Shown piece by piece: positions 27,111 through 35,815 of a stretch of 64,000 nt of DNA (its first letter is position 1; each line of letters begins with the position of its first letter). The stretch comes from Myxococcales bacterium. Lineage in GTDB: Bacteria > Myxococcota_A > Polyangia > Polyangiales > Polyangiaceae. Position numbers and translations under genes: made by a program. Below the pieces are notes generated by a model that was not told the origin of the DNA, made no database searches, and worked only from the letters and a program-made list of their open reading frames with translations. The DNA lies in the NCBI GenBank assembly GCA_025355005.1, contig JANXLV010000019.1:105574-169573 (forward strand), given 5' to 3'.

Positions 27111-29023
27111 GCGTGTCGTTCACCGACGACGTCGCGACCGCGAATGCCGCCGTGCTCCTGATGCCTCCGCGCTCGAAGCGCGAGGTGCTCGAGGCGAAGC
27201 CACGCGGCAGCGTCGTGACCCTGCCGGATGGAACGCCTGCGCTCTTCACGGACGTGGGTCTGCTTGGCGCGGTTGCGAACGCGGAGATCTTCCGTCGCTC
27301 GTTCGATGCGATGAAGGGCCAGAAGACGCTGTCAGTCGTGTTCGGTATGGGCGTGGGCTACGCGGTGCGCGAGCTCCGCGCACGCACGCAGGGCAACATC
27401 CTCGTGTACGAGCCCGACCCCGCGCTGCTGCGCACGCTGCTCGAGCACGGACCGACGGATCTTGGGGGCGTTCACGTCACCACGGACCTGATGGAGCTCG
27501 AGGCGATGTGGCCAGCGCTGACCAACGAGACGACCGCGACGCTCTTCATCACGCAGGGCTACGCGAACGTCTTCCCCGAGGAGCTCCTGGCCCTTCGGGC
27601 GTCGATCCAGAAGCTGATCTGCGACACCGAGATCATCGAGAACACGCGCTCTGCGCGCTTCTCCGAGTGGATCGGCCACATGGCGCAGAACCTCCACGTG
27701 CTATCGGACACGTCACCGGTGACGGCGCTGTCGGGCTCGCTCGAAGGAGTGCCCGCGTTCATCGTCGGCGCCGGTCCTTCGCTGGACAAGAACATCAAGG
27801 CGCTCGCCGATGCGAAGAAGAAGGGCATCGTGATCGCCGTCGACGTCGCGGGCAGCGCGATGGATCGCAACGGCATCGCGCCGCACGTGATCGTGAGCCT
27901 CGAGGCGCTGAACCTCTCCAAGCACATCGCCAGCCTCTCCTACATCAAGGATGTGATTCTTTCCCCGAGCCTCACCGGGCACCCGGACTGCTTTCGCGTC
28001 CAGGCGGGCCACGTCATGCCCTTCTTCGAGGCGCTCGGCCCGTTCTCCGCCGTGGTGAAGCTCGCGGACGTTCCTGGCGTCATCGTCGGTGGCAGCGTCT
28101 CCACGGTTGCGTTCTCGCTCGCCACGCTGTTCGGCTGCTCGCCGATCGTGCTCGTGGGACAGGACCTCGCGTACTCCGGCGCGTCCACCCATGCGAGCGG
28201 CACTGCGTTCGATGGCTGCAAGGTGCAGAAGGACGAAGCCGGCAAGCACGTCGCCTTCACCTACAACGAGACGATCACCGAGGTGCGCGCGGAGTCGAAG
28301 CTCGGTGCGGCGCCGGCCAGAGACCCGATGTTCGAGGTGCCCGCGTGGGGCGGCGAGTCCGATGTCATTTCCACCGCGTCGTTCAACGCGTTCCGCCTGT
28401 GGTTCGAGATCTGGGCGACGTCGATGCAAGGGCACGTGGAGCTCGTCAACGCGACGGAGGGCGGCTCGCGCATCGCGGGCTTCCGCGAGGCGACGCTGGC
28501 AGACGTGCTGAAGAGCCTCCCCGACACGAACGTCTCCGTGGATGACCTGGCGACGATCGCGAAGACGAAGCGTCCGCCGCTCTCCCGTCGCGCCGTCGCG
28601 CGCTTCTTCGATTCACAGATCGAGGCGACGACCCGCGTCGAGCGCCGCGCGAACGAGCTGTCCCGCATCGCGCGAGACGCGCGTGCCGTCATCGACAGCG
28701 AAAAACCGGCGGAGATCGTCCGCGCCTTCGATGCACTCACCGTCGCAGAAGAAGCGGTCCGCGCGGCATCCGCGAAGGTGCCCATGCTCTCGGGCTTTCT
28801 CTATGGCGACACCGCCAAGCTCAAGGCCGCGATGCCGGACACGAACGGCATGGACATGCGGCAGGAGGCCCAGCAGGGCGTCGCATCGAGCGTCGATCTC
28901 GCGCGCGTCATAGCCAAGGGCGCGCGCGCTCTCCGCCAGGAGCTCGAGCGCGGCAAACGAAACGTGAGAACCGAGTCACCGAAAACCCCAAGGCAGCAGT
29001 CGAGGAAGTCATCATGTCTGTGA
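27107..29023 (+). CDS. maf: Motility accessory factor (Maf/DUF115) flagellin glycosyltransferase
   Basis: Maf proteins transfer nonulosonic acids (pseudaminic or legionaminic type) to Ser/Thr of flagellin before export. The 638-residue product has the DUF115 core with VPAFIVGAGPSLDKNIKALA near residue 220, VDVAGSAMDRNGIAPHVIVS, and GCSPIVLVGQDLAYSG, the last being the family hallmark. The C-terminal third is helical and charged. No membrane segment is seen. It is coupled to csrA by a 4-nt overlap and overlaps the start of fliC by 10 nt, which fits a role in modifying that flagellin. The sugar donor pathway is not in the window. Confidence 0.88.
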   Translation: MSVSFTDDVATANAAVLLMPPRSKREVLEAKPRGSVVTLPDGTPALFTDVGLLGAVANAEIFRRSFDAMKGQKTLSVVFGMGVGYAVRELRARTQGNILVYEPDPALLRTLLEHGPTDLGGVHVTTDLMELEAMWPALTNETTATLFITQGYANVFPEELLALRASIQKLICDTEIIENTRSARFSEWIGHMAQNLHVLSDTSPVTALSGSLEGVPAFIVGAGPSLDKNIKALADAKKKGIVIAVDVAGSAMDRNGIAPHVIVSLEALNLSKHIASLSYIKDVILSPSLTGHPDCFRVQAGHVMPFFEALGPFSAVVKLADVPGVIVGGSVSTVAFSLATLFGCSPIVLVGQDLAYSGASTHASGTAFDGCKVQKDEAGKHVAFTYNETITEVRAESKLGAAPARDPMFEVPAWGGESDVISTASFNAFRLWFEIWATSMQGHVELVNATEGGSRIAGFREATLADVLKSLPDTNVSVDDLATIAKTKRPPLSRRAVARFFDSQIEATTRVERRANELSRIARDARAVIDSEKPAEIVRAFDALTVAEEAVRAASAKVPMLSGFLYGDTAKLKAAMPDTNGMDMRQEAQQGVASSVDLARVIAKGARALRQELERGKRNVRTESPKTPRQQSRKSSCL

Positions 29024-29844
29024 TCATTCAAACGAACGTCGCGAGCTTGCAGGCACAGAAGAACCTGTCCATGGCGCAGAACTCCCTGGCCGCCAGCTTC
29101 AACCGTCTCTCCAGCGGCTATCGCATCAACAGCGCCGCCGACGACGCGGCTGGCCTTGCGATCAGCGAGAGCATGAAGATGCAGATCCGCTCGTACACGG
29201 TGGCGGAGCGCAACGCCAACGATGCGATCAGCATGGCGCAGACCGCTGACGGCGCGCTTGGCCAGGTCTCCGACATCATGCAGCGCATGCGTGAGCTCGC
29301 GACCCAGGGTGCGAACGGCAGCCTCCAGACCTCGGACCGCGGCTACCTCCAGACGGAGTTCAGCCAGCTTCAGGCCGAAGTGAAGCGCATCATGACGAGC
29401 GTCAAGTTCAACGGGCTGAGCCTGATCACCGCGGCGTCCAGCAACGTGCAGTTCCAGGTCGGCATCAACAACGTCACCTCCGACCGCATCAACCTGACGT
29501 TCGGCGGCGTGAAGCTGACGTCGCTGCTGTCGGCGACGACGACGCTCTCCGGGCTCGCGACCAGCTCCCAGTCGGCGCTCGACACGATCGACGGAGCGCT
29601 GAAGTCCGTGTCCACCAGCCGCGCCCGCTTCGGCGCGACCATGAACCGGCTCACGATCACGACCTCGAACATCGAGACCATGCGGCTCAACATGTCCGCC
29701 GCGAACAGCCGGATCCGTGACGTGGACGTGGCGGCCGAGACGGCGCAGATGTCCCGCGAGCAGGTCCTGGCTCAGGGCGGCGCAGCCATCCTTGCCCAGG
29801 CGAACCAGGTTCCGCAGATCGCGCTCTCGCTGCTCAAGGGCTGA
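29014..29844 (+). CDS. fliC: Flagellin FliC
   Basis: The filament subunit. At 276 residues it is a short flagellin made of the D0/D1 domains only: N-terminal NVASLQAQKNLSMAQNSLAA and LSSGYRINSAADDAAGLAIS, C-terminal ANSRIRDVDVAAETAQMSRE, then VLAQGGAAILAQAN and QIALSLLKG. The surface D2/D3 region is nearly absent; a Ser/Thr-rich stretch around residues 165-200 could be the glycosylation target. A good ribosome-binding site (GAGGA) precedes the ATG and contains a GGA, which might serve as a CsrA site; that is inference. Only one flagellin gene is present here. Confidence 0.97.
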   Translation: MSVIIQTNVASLQAQKNLSMAQNSLAASFNRLSSGYRINSAADDAAGLAISESMKMQIRSYTVAERNANDAISMAQTADGALGQVSDIMQRMRELATQGANGSLQTSDRGYLQTEFSQLQAEVKRIMTSVKFNGLSLITAASSNVQFQVGINNVTSDRINLTFGGVKLTSLLSATTTLSGLATSSQSALDTIDGALKSVSTSRARFGATMNRLTITTSNIETMRLNMSAANSRIRDVDVAAETAQMSREQVLAQGGAAILAQANQVPQIALSLLKG

Positions 29845-29850
29845 TAGTAT

Positions 29851-29879
29851 GCTCGGCGGATGGTAAGCCGCCGCCGAGC
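29851..29879 (+). terminator. Stem-loop after fliC, likely terminator or mRNA 3' end
   Basis: A perfect 9-bp stem (GCTCGGCGG / CCGCCGAGC) with an 11-base loop begins 6 bp after the flagellin stop. No T run follows, so a classical intrinsic terminator is not certain; it may instead stabilise the flagellin mRNA. It marks the end of the motility cluster. Confidence 0.5.
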
Positions 29880-29894
29880 CCGAGACGCCTCGCG

Positions 29895-30674
29895 ATGATG
29901 TCGCGCGCTCTCCTGTGCGCCGCGCTCATCGTGGCGACGGATCCCGCGGCCGGGTGCAAGGATCTGCGGTCGTTGACCAGGGGGAGTGGCACGGCTGAAC
30001 CGGACCCAGCGACAACGCCGCAGACCAGCGGCGCGGGCGGAGGCTTCGCGCCGAACGGCCCCGGCTCCGCACCACGCGTGCCGAACGCGCCGCCCCCCGG
30101 AGACGCGCTGCTCACGCTGGGCACGGGCGAGTGGTTCAACTACGGCCCGGACGGACCGCGCTTCGCGGTGATGTTGCCGCAACGCCCGCAAGAGTCGGTG
30201 CGCAGCGTTCAGCTCGGGGGCGTCGTCATCTCCGCCAAGCAAGCGACCTCGTCGCGGGTCGGTGCACTCTACACATTTATCTTCTTCGATCTTCCGCCCA
30301 CGGTGCGGACGGACGCGCGCGGCACCCTCGACGCCGTGCGTGACGACGCCATCCGTGGTCTGCCAGGCGCGGTGCTCAGGGGTGAGCGCCAGATCGTCAT
30401 TGGCAGGAACCCGGGACGGGAGTTCCAGGCAGAGGCCACGGCGCAGTTCCCGATGCTGCTCACCGGGCATGTGTACGTGGTGGGCAGGCGCGTCTACGAG
30501 CAGCTGATCACCGTGCCTTCGTCCGTGGGCGAGGTCGCCACCTACGTGGACAAGTTCTTCGGCTCGCTCAATGCTGGGCCGGAGGGCATGGGCGCCACGC
30601 TTTCGGACACGCCAAGCGCGGTGGACACGGCTCCCGATCCGGCGCCGTCGGCGAAACCGAAAAAGAAGCGCTGA
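29895..30674 (+). CDS. Putative lipoprotein of unknown function
   Basis: A 259-residue product with an N-terminal signal sequence ending near PAAGC, a possible but non-canonical lipobox. A Pro/Gly-rich linker (about 30-75) is followed by a compact alpha/beta domain (about 80-225) with GTGEWFNYGPDGPRFAVMLP and GHVYVVGRRVYEQLITVPSS. A polar Pro/Lys tail ends it. I do not recognise a family. It starts 16 bp past the fliC hairpin and ends directly at the start of the M28 peptidase gene, so it is likely co-transcribed with the peptidase. Confidence 0.68.
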   Translation: MMSRALLCAALIVATDPAAGCKDLRSLTRGSGTAEPDPATTPQTSGAGGGFAPNGPGSAPRVPNAPPPGDALLTLGTGEWFNYGPDGPRFAVMLPQRPQESVRSVQLGGVVISAKQATSSRVGALYTFIFFDLPPTVRTDARGTLDAVRDDAIRGLPGAVLRGERQIVIGRNPGREFQAEATAQFPMLLTGHVYVVGRRVYEQLITVPSSVGEVATYVDKFFGSLNAGPEGMGATLSDTPSAVDTAPDPAPSAKPKKKR

Positions 30675-32321
30675 ATGCGGAGCACGCTCGCGCGCGCGCT
30701 CATGTTGCTCTTCGTGTTGCTCGTGGCCGTGGACGCGGTCCTTGGTGAGCGGCCCCCGTCACCCGTCGGCAAGAGCGCGCCAGCGGACGCGTTCTCGGCG
30801 GAGCGCGCCCTGGCTTTTGCGCACGCGCTCCTGCCGGATGCATTGCCGCATCCGGTCGGCTCCGCGGAGAACGATCGGGTGCGTGAGCGCCTGGTCTCCG
30901 CCTTCGAGGAGCTCGGCTTCCATGCAACCGTGGAGACCGGAAGCGCGTGCAGCCCACGTGGCCGCTGTGCCACGGTGAAGAACGTCGTCGCCACCCTGAA
31001 AGGCGCGCGAGAGGAGGCGCTGCTGGTATCCGCACACTACGACTCGGTTGCCGCCGGGCCGGGCGTGGGGGACGATCTTGCGGGCGCGGCGAGCGTCCTC
31101 GAGATCGCGCGCTCGCTCGCGAGCGACGGTCCGCACGAGCTCACGGTCGTGTTCCTCATCGACGACGGCGAAGAGGCGGGCCTGCTTGGCGCGCGCGCAT
31201 TCATCGACGAGAGTCCGGAGGCGAAGTCGGTCCGGTGGGCGGTGAACATGGACAACCGCGGCGATCGCGGGCCCGCCATGATGTTCGAGACCAGCCCGGG
31301 CAACGCCGAGCTCGTGCCGCTGTTCGGCGGAGCCGCCCGACGCCCCGTCGCGACCTCTCTCTTCTACGAGGTCTATCGCCGCATGCCGAACGACACGGAT
31401 TTCACCGTGTGGAAGCGCGCAGGCATCAAGGGACTCAACTTCGCGTTCATCGGCGGCGCGGATCGCTACCACACGCCGCAGGACGACTTCGCGCACCTCG
31501 ACCCGAGGAGCGTCCAGCACGAAGGCGAGTGCGCCCTGGCCGCCGCGCGCGCGATCGCCACACATCCGCCATCGCAGGAGACGCAGACGGACGTCGTGTA
31601 CTTCGATCTGTTCGGCGCCGCGCTGGCCACGTGCCCCGCGCGGTTCGCCCTGCCGCTCGCGCTCGCCGTGTTGCTGATCTATCTCGTCGCTGCCACGATC
31701 CGCGTGCGGCAAGAGCTCACCACCGTCCGGCAGGTCCTGCTCGAGAACGCGGCGTGGCCGCTCGCGCTCGCGTTCGCCGTGGCCGCGACGCTCGCTTTGT
31801 TGCAGCTCTTTCCTCCGGGCACGCGGTTCGGTCCGGAGGCGCTGGGAGCTAGCGCGGCATACACGCTCGTGGGCGCTGCTGCCGCCGCGCTCGTCCTGGG
31901 TGGTATGCGACGCTGGGTATCCGGTGCATCTGCGCACGCTCCCTGGCTCGCGTTTCTGATCGTGGGCGTCGTCGTCGCGGCGCTCTTGCCTGGCGCGAGC
32001 TACCTCTTCTTCTTCCCGGGCGTGGTCGCGGCTGGGGCCGAGATGGTGTTGGGGCTCGCCACGACCCGCGAAGGCTCCGTGCTCCGCGCCGCCGGCTCCC
32101 TGCTGCCAGTCGCCGCAAGTGCGATGGTATGGGCGCCAGTGCTCTCTGGTGTGGAGGCCGCGCTCGGGATGGCGATGCCCACTATTTTCACTGTCATCGG
32201 TGTGGTCATGGTCTTCCCGGTGGTCGCGCTCATCCGTCGGCGTCGGCGGTTGCTCGTCGTGGCTGGTGGCGCCTTCGCCTTTGCGTTGCTGCTCCTTGTG
32301 TGGACGCCGAGAATGCCGTGA
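30675..32321 (+). CDS. Membrane-anchored M28-family metallopeptidase
   Basis: A zinc aminopeptidase-type domain fused to a multi-helix membrane domain, like the Fxna/ERMP1 layout. Residues 1-24 are a signal anchor. The metal ligands are visible: His121 (SAHYDS), Asp133 (GDDLAGAAS), the Glu pair 166-167 (DDGEEAGLLG), Asp193 and His266 (RYHTPQDD). From about residue 310 to the end there are some seven to eight hydrophobic helices. Total 548 residues. The active domain should face the periplasm. Substrate unknown. No gap to the lipoprotein gene upstream. Confidence 0.86.
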   Translation: MRSTLARALMLLFVLLVAVDAVLGERPPSPVGKSAPADAFSAERALAFAHALLPDALPHPVGSAENDRVRERLVSAFEELGFHATVETGSACSPRGRCATVKNVVATLKGAREEALLVSAHYDSVAAGPGVGDDLAGAASVLEIARSLASDGPHELTVVFLIDDGEEAGLLGARAFIDESPEAKSVRWAVNMDNRGDRGPAMMFETSPGNAELVPLFGGAARRPVATSLFYEVYRRMPNDTDFTVWKRAGIKGLNFAFIGGADRYHTPQDDFAHLDPRSVQHEGECALAAARAIATHPPSQETQTDVVYFDLFGAALATCPARFALPLALAVLLIYLVAATIRVRQELTTVRQVLLENAAWPLALAFAVAATLALLQLFPPGTRFGPEALGASAAYTLVGAAAAALVLGGMRRWVSGASAHAPWLAFLIVGVVVAALLPGASYLFFFPGVVAAGAEMVLGLATTREGSVLRAAGSLLPVAASAMVWAPVLSGVEAALGMAMPTIFTVIGVVMVFPVVALIRRRRRLLVVAGGAFAFALLLLVWTPRMP

Positions 32322-32391
32322 TACGGTGAACTGTTCGCCGACCGTGAGTTGGAACACGCGGGCGCTTACGTGTTTGCTTGTGGAGGCCTAG

Positions 32392-35037
32392 ATGAAGTTG
32401 GGGTGGATCGCTGGTGCGTGTGCGTTGTTGGCGGCCGGCATTGCGGTTGCGTCGTGCGGAACCGCCGATACGAGCGTGTTCAACGGCGGCGGCATTGATG
32501 ACGCCGGGCCGGACCTCTCCGAGGGCGGCATCGGCTTCGGCAAGGGCGACTCCGGCGGCGGTGGCTCGTGCAAGCCGCTCACGTGCAAGGACCAGAGCAT
32601 CTCGTGCGGTCAGGCCGGCGATGGCTGCGGCGGGAAGATCACCTGCGGTAGCTGCACCACTCCCCAGACGTGCGGTGGCGGCGGGAAGCCCAGCGTGTGC
32701 GGCGGCGCCGACGGCTGCGTCCCGAAGACGTGCAAGGATCTCGGCATCACATGCGGCCCCGCGGGCGACGGCTGCGGCGGCGTGCTCGCAAACTGCGGCA
32801 CGTGCACCTCTCCCGAGTTCTGTGGTGGCGGTGGCCCCAGCAAATGCGGCGGCGGTCTGCTCGGTGACGGCGGCGTGCAGCTCCTGCCCGACGGCGGCAT
32901 GTGCAACGGGCGGACCACGTGCTCGCCGAACGAGTGCGGACCGATCGCGGATGGCTGCGGCGGACTCCTCGCGTGTCCCGTATGCCCTGCCGGCACCACG
33001 TGCGGCGGCGGCGGCACACCCAGCGTGTGCGGTGCGCCGAAATGCAGCAAGGCGTCGTGCATGGGTCAAGGCGCGGACTGCGGCTACATCGCCGATGGAT
33101 GCGGCGGTTTGCTCGACTGCGGCGGCCCCAACGCTTGCGCGGTCGGCTTCTGCGGCGGCGGCGGTGCGAACAAGTGCGGCACTGGCGTGGACGGCGGGGT
33201 CGCTTGCATCAACTTCTGTCAGAACCAGGTCAACAACTGCGCGGGCGGCGGCACCACGTCGATCACGGGCACCATCTTTGCGCCGAACGGCACGCTGCCG
33301 CTCCCGGGCGCCGTGGTGTACGTGCCCAACGCGTCCAAGGTCTATCCGTACGGCATCGCCACCTTGACGGACGGCGTGAGCGGCGGCGTGTGCGACTCGT
33401 GCAGCGCGACTGCGAGCGGCAGTCCGCTCGTCAGCGCCGTGTCGGGCTTCGACGGCTCGTTCACGCTCACCAACATCCCCGCAGGTGTGGCGTTCCCGCT
33501 CGTGATCCAGATGGGTCACTGGCGTCGCGTCGTCACCGTACCCGCCGTCACGGCGTGCACGAACGCCGGTGTCGCAGCGGCGCTCACGCGCTTGCCCAAG
33601 ACGCAGCATGAAGGCGGCGCGGCCGACAACATCCCGCTCTTTGCGCTCACCACGGGCCAGGTTGACGGCCTCGAGTGCGTGATCCGGAAGCTCGGCGTCG
33701 CCGACAGCCAGTTCGGCAACCCAGGCAGCGCCACACGCGTCCAGCTCTATCAGGACACGGAGGCGGGCGGAACGGCTGCGCCTGGCGCACGCATCGACGG
33801 CGCCACGCCGCCGATCGATACGCTCATCGCCAGTCAGGCGCAGCTGGAGAAGTACGACGCGGTCATCTTCGCCTGCACGGGCGCGCCGGCGAACAAGGCG
33901 CCCGTGGCCCGCACGTTCGTCTACAACTACGCGAACGAGGGCGGTCGTGTCTTCGCCACGCACTACAACTACACGTGGCTGTACGACGCGAACGGCTTCG
34001 CCTCTTCGTGGGGCGGCGCCGCCACGTTCATCCCCGACAACGCCAGCTACAACAACAACGCCGCGAACGACACGGGCCTCGTCAGCACCACTGCCAAGGG
34101 CGGGCTCTTCGACAAGTGGCTCGGCGTCACGCCTGCGGTGAAGGCGCTCTCGGCCACCATGCCCGATCGCGTCGCCCTGTCCGACCCACGCTATGACGTG
34201 TTCACGCCGCTGGGCGCGGGCGCAGAGGCGTACATCACGCAGTACAACCCCGCGGTCCCGGCGCCAGTGTTCCACTTCACGTTCAACACTCCTCTGAACG
34301 TGCCCATGCAGTGTGGTCGCGTCATCTTCAGCGACTTCCACGTGGCCATCGGCAACACGTACAACGCCACGTTCCCGAGCGAGTGCAACGCGAACCCGCT
34401 CACCGCACAGGAGAAGATCCTGGCGTTCATGCTGTTCGACCTCACGTCGTGCATCCAGACCATCACGCCGACCTGCCCCAAGCAGGGCTGCGGGTTGCAG
34501 ACGTGTGGCCCCGCGGGCGACGGCTGCGGCGGTCAGCAGGACTGCGGAGTGTGCGGCGCAAACCAGGTCTGCCAGGGCTCGCCATCGATGTGCGTCACCC
34601 CGGCGTGCACGAAGGCCACATGCAAGGCAGGCCAGTGCGGCACCATTCCGGACGGCTGCAACGGCACGGTCGACTGCGGCATGTGCCAGGGCGGCCAGGT
34701 CTGCGGCGGCGGAGGTCCGAACCTCTGCGGCTCGAACGCGTGCGTGGCAACCACGTGCGTGGCGCAAAACATCCAGTGCGGTCCGGCCGCGGATGGTTGC
34801 GGCAATCTCCTGCAGTGCGGCTCTTGCCCTGCGGGCCAGATCTGCGGCGGCGGCGGCAAGCCCGGCATGTGCGGCACTCCGTCGTGCAAGCCGCGGACGT
34901 GCGCTCAAGCGGGCGCGAACTGCGGTCCGGTCGCAGACGGCTGCGGCAGCATCCTCGACTGCGGCGCGTGCACCGCGGGCAAGACCTGCGGCGGCGGCGG
35001 CGTCGCCAATCAGTGCGGCGGAGCGGTCGTCAAGTAG
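32392..35037 (+). CDS. Large Cys-repeat lipoprotein
   Basis: An 881-residue surface protein. The signal peptide ends in the lipobox VASC (Cys22). Eight Cys-rich repeats of about 45 residues follow the pattern C-x4-C ... C-G-x3-D-G-C-G ... C-G-x-C ... C-G-G-G-G ... C-G: four near residues 60-262 and four near 695-880. Between them lies a domain of about 430 residues with a carboxypeptidase-regulatory-like beta part (APNGTLPLPGAVVYVPNASK) and an alpha/beta part of unknown role. Such repeats are typical of large Polyangia genomes. GGAGG five bases before the ATG sets the start. A long antisense frame opposite it is not a gene. Confidence 0.85.
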   Translation: MKLGWIAGACALLAAGIAVASCGTADTSVFNGGGIDDAGPDLSEGGIGFGKGDSGGGGSCKPLTCKDQSISCGQAGDGCGGKITCGSCTTPQTCGGGGKPSVCGGADGCVPKTCKDLGITCGPAGDGCGGVLANCGTCTSPEFCGGGGPSKCGGGLLGDGGVQLLPDGGMCNGRTTCSPNECGPIADGCGGLLACPVCPAGTTCGGGGTPSVCGAPKCSKASCMGQGADCGYIADGCGGLLDCGGPNACAVGFCGGGGANKCGTGVDGGVACINFCQNQVNNCAGGGTTSITGTIFAPNGTLPLPGAVVYVPNASKVYPYGIATLTDGVSGGVCDSCSATASGSPLVSAVSGFDGSFTLTNIPAGVAFPLVIQMGHWRRVVTVPAVTACTNAGVAAALTRLPKTQHEGGAADNIPLFALTTGQVDGLECVIRKLGVADSQFGNPGSATRVQLYQDTEAGGTAAPGARIDGATPPIDTLIASQAQLEKYDAVIFACTGAPANKAPVARTFVYNYANEGGRVFATHYNYTWLYDANGFASSWGGAATFIPDNASYNNNAANDTGLVSTTAKGGLFDKWLGVTPAVKALSATMPDRVALSDPRYDVFTPLGAGAEAYITQYNPAVPAPVFHFTFNTPLNVPMQCGRVIFSDFHVAIGNTYNATFPSECNANPLTAQEKILAFMLFDLTSCIQTITPTCPKQGCGLQTCGPAGDGCGGQQDCGVCGANQVCQGSPSMCVTPACTKATCKAGQCGTIPDGCNGTVDCGMCQGGQVCGGGGPNLCGSNACVATTCVAQNIQCGPAADGCGNLLQCGSCPAGQICGGGGKPGMCGTPSCKPRTCAQAGANCGPVADGCGSILDCGACTAGKTCGGGGVANQCGGAVVK

Positions 35038-35052
35038 AGCGGCCGTCAAGTA
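35021..35052 (+). repeat. 16-bp tandem duplication over a stop codon
   Basis: Two copies of a 16-bp unit, GAGCGGTCGTCAAGTA, with one T-to-C change, run directly on from the end of the Cys-repeat gene. The first copy contains the gene's stop (TAG), and the second repeats it just downstream. Confidence 0.8.
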
Positions 35053-35124
35053 GAGCTCCCATACTCTGCCAGGGGGTCCCTGCTGGGGGGTGACGATAGG
35101 CCTTGCGGGGTCTATCTCTGGGCG

Positions 35125-35793
35125 ATGACATTTTCCGTCGTCACTGGGGCCAACAGGGGTATCGGTCTCGCGCTCGCAGCAGCGCTCAAGTCTCGCGGAG
35201 GCACAGTCCTCGCGGCCTGTCGGTCCTCAGCGAAGGAGCTCGATGCGCTCGGCGTGGAGATCGCGAACGGCGTGGACGTGGCCACCGACAAGGGCATTGC
35301 AGCGCTCGTGTCGGCGGTCGGCACGCGCAACATCGATCTCTTGATCAACAACGCGGGCATCCTGATCTGGGGTGACAAGCTCGGTGAGCTCGACGTCGAC
35401 GGCATCCGAAAGCAGTTCGAGGTCAACGCGCTCGCCCCGCTGCGCGTGACCGATGCGCTGCGCGATCGCCTCGTCAAAGGCTCCAAGGTCGCGCTGGTCA
35501 CGAGCCGGATGGGCTCGATCGACGACAATGGATCTGGCGGCGCTTACGGCTACCGCATGAGCAAGGCCGCGCTGAACATGGCCGGTAAATCACTCGCGCT
35601 CGACCTCAAGGACCGCGGCGTCCCCGTCGCGCTCCTCCACCCCGGGATGGTGAAGACCGACATGATCGGCAATCACGGCGGCCAGGTGGAGCCCGCCGAC
35701 GCGGCCCGCGATCTCCTCGCCCGCATCGACGAGCTCACGCTCGAGACGACCGGAGGCTTCTGGCACGCGAACGGTCAGCGCCTGCCCTGGTAG
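35125..35793 (+). CDS. Short-chain dehydrogenase/reductase
   Basis: An NAD(P)-dependent oxidoreductase of the classical SDR fold. Key features: TGANRGIG (residues 7-14) for cofactor binding, NNAG at 75-78, catalytic Ser127, and YRMSK (Tyr143, Lys147). Length 222 is slightly short for the family. Arg33 after the second strand favours NADPH. The substrate cannot be told from sequence. It converges on the GMC oxidoreductase gene with 22 bp between stops, and may belong to the same redox module functionally. Confidence 0.9.
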   Translation: MTFSVVTGANRGIGLALAAALKSRGGTVLAACRSSAKELDALGVEIANGVDVATDKGIAALVSAVGTRNIDLLINNAGILIWGDKLGELDVDGIRKQFEVNALAPLRVTDALRDRLVKGSKVALVTSRMGSIDDNGSGGAYGYRMSKAALNMAGKSLALDLKDRGVPVALLHPGMVKTDMIGNHGGQVEPADAARDLLARIDELTLETTGGFWHANGQRLPW

Positions 35794-35815
35794 CGGCACG
35801 TCGGGCTCAGAAGCC

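Noticed and set aside
32368..32382. TTGGAACACGCGGGCGC before the Cys-repeat gene as a sigma-54 site
   Set aside because: GG-to-GC spacing is off by one in either reading, and the gene has a normal GGAGG ribosome-binding site.
32230..35049. Very long open frame antisense to the Cys-repeat gene (over 900 codons)
   Set aside because: Composition is Ala/Arg/Val/Asp-heavy with no domain pattern, as expected opposite a high-GC gene with third-position G/C; the sense frame has clear repeats and a signal peptide.
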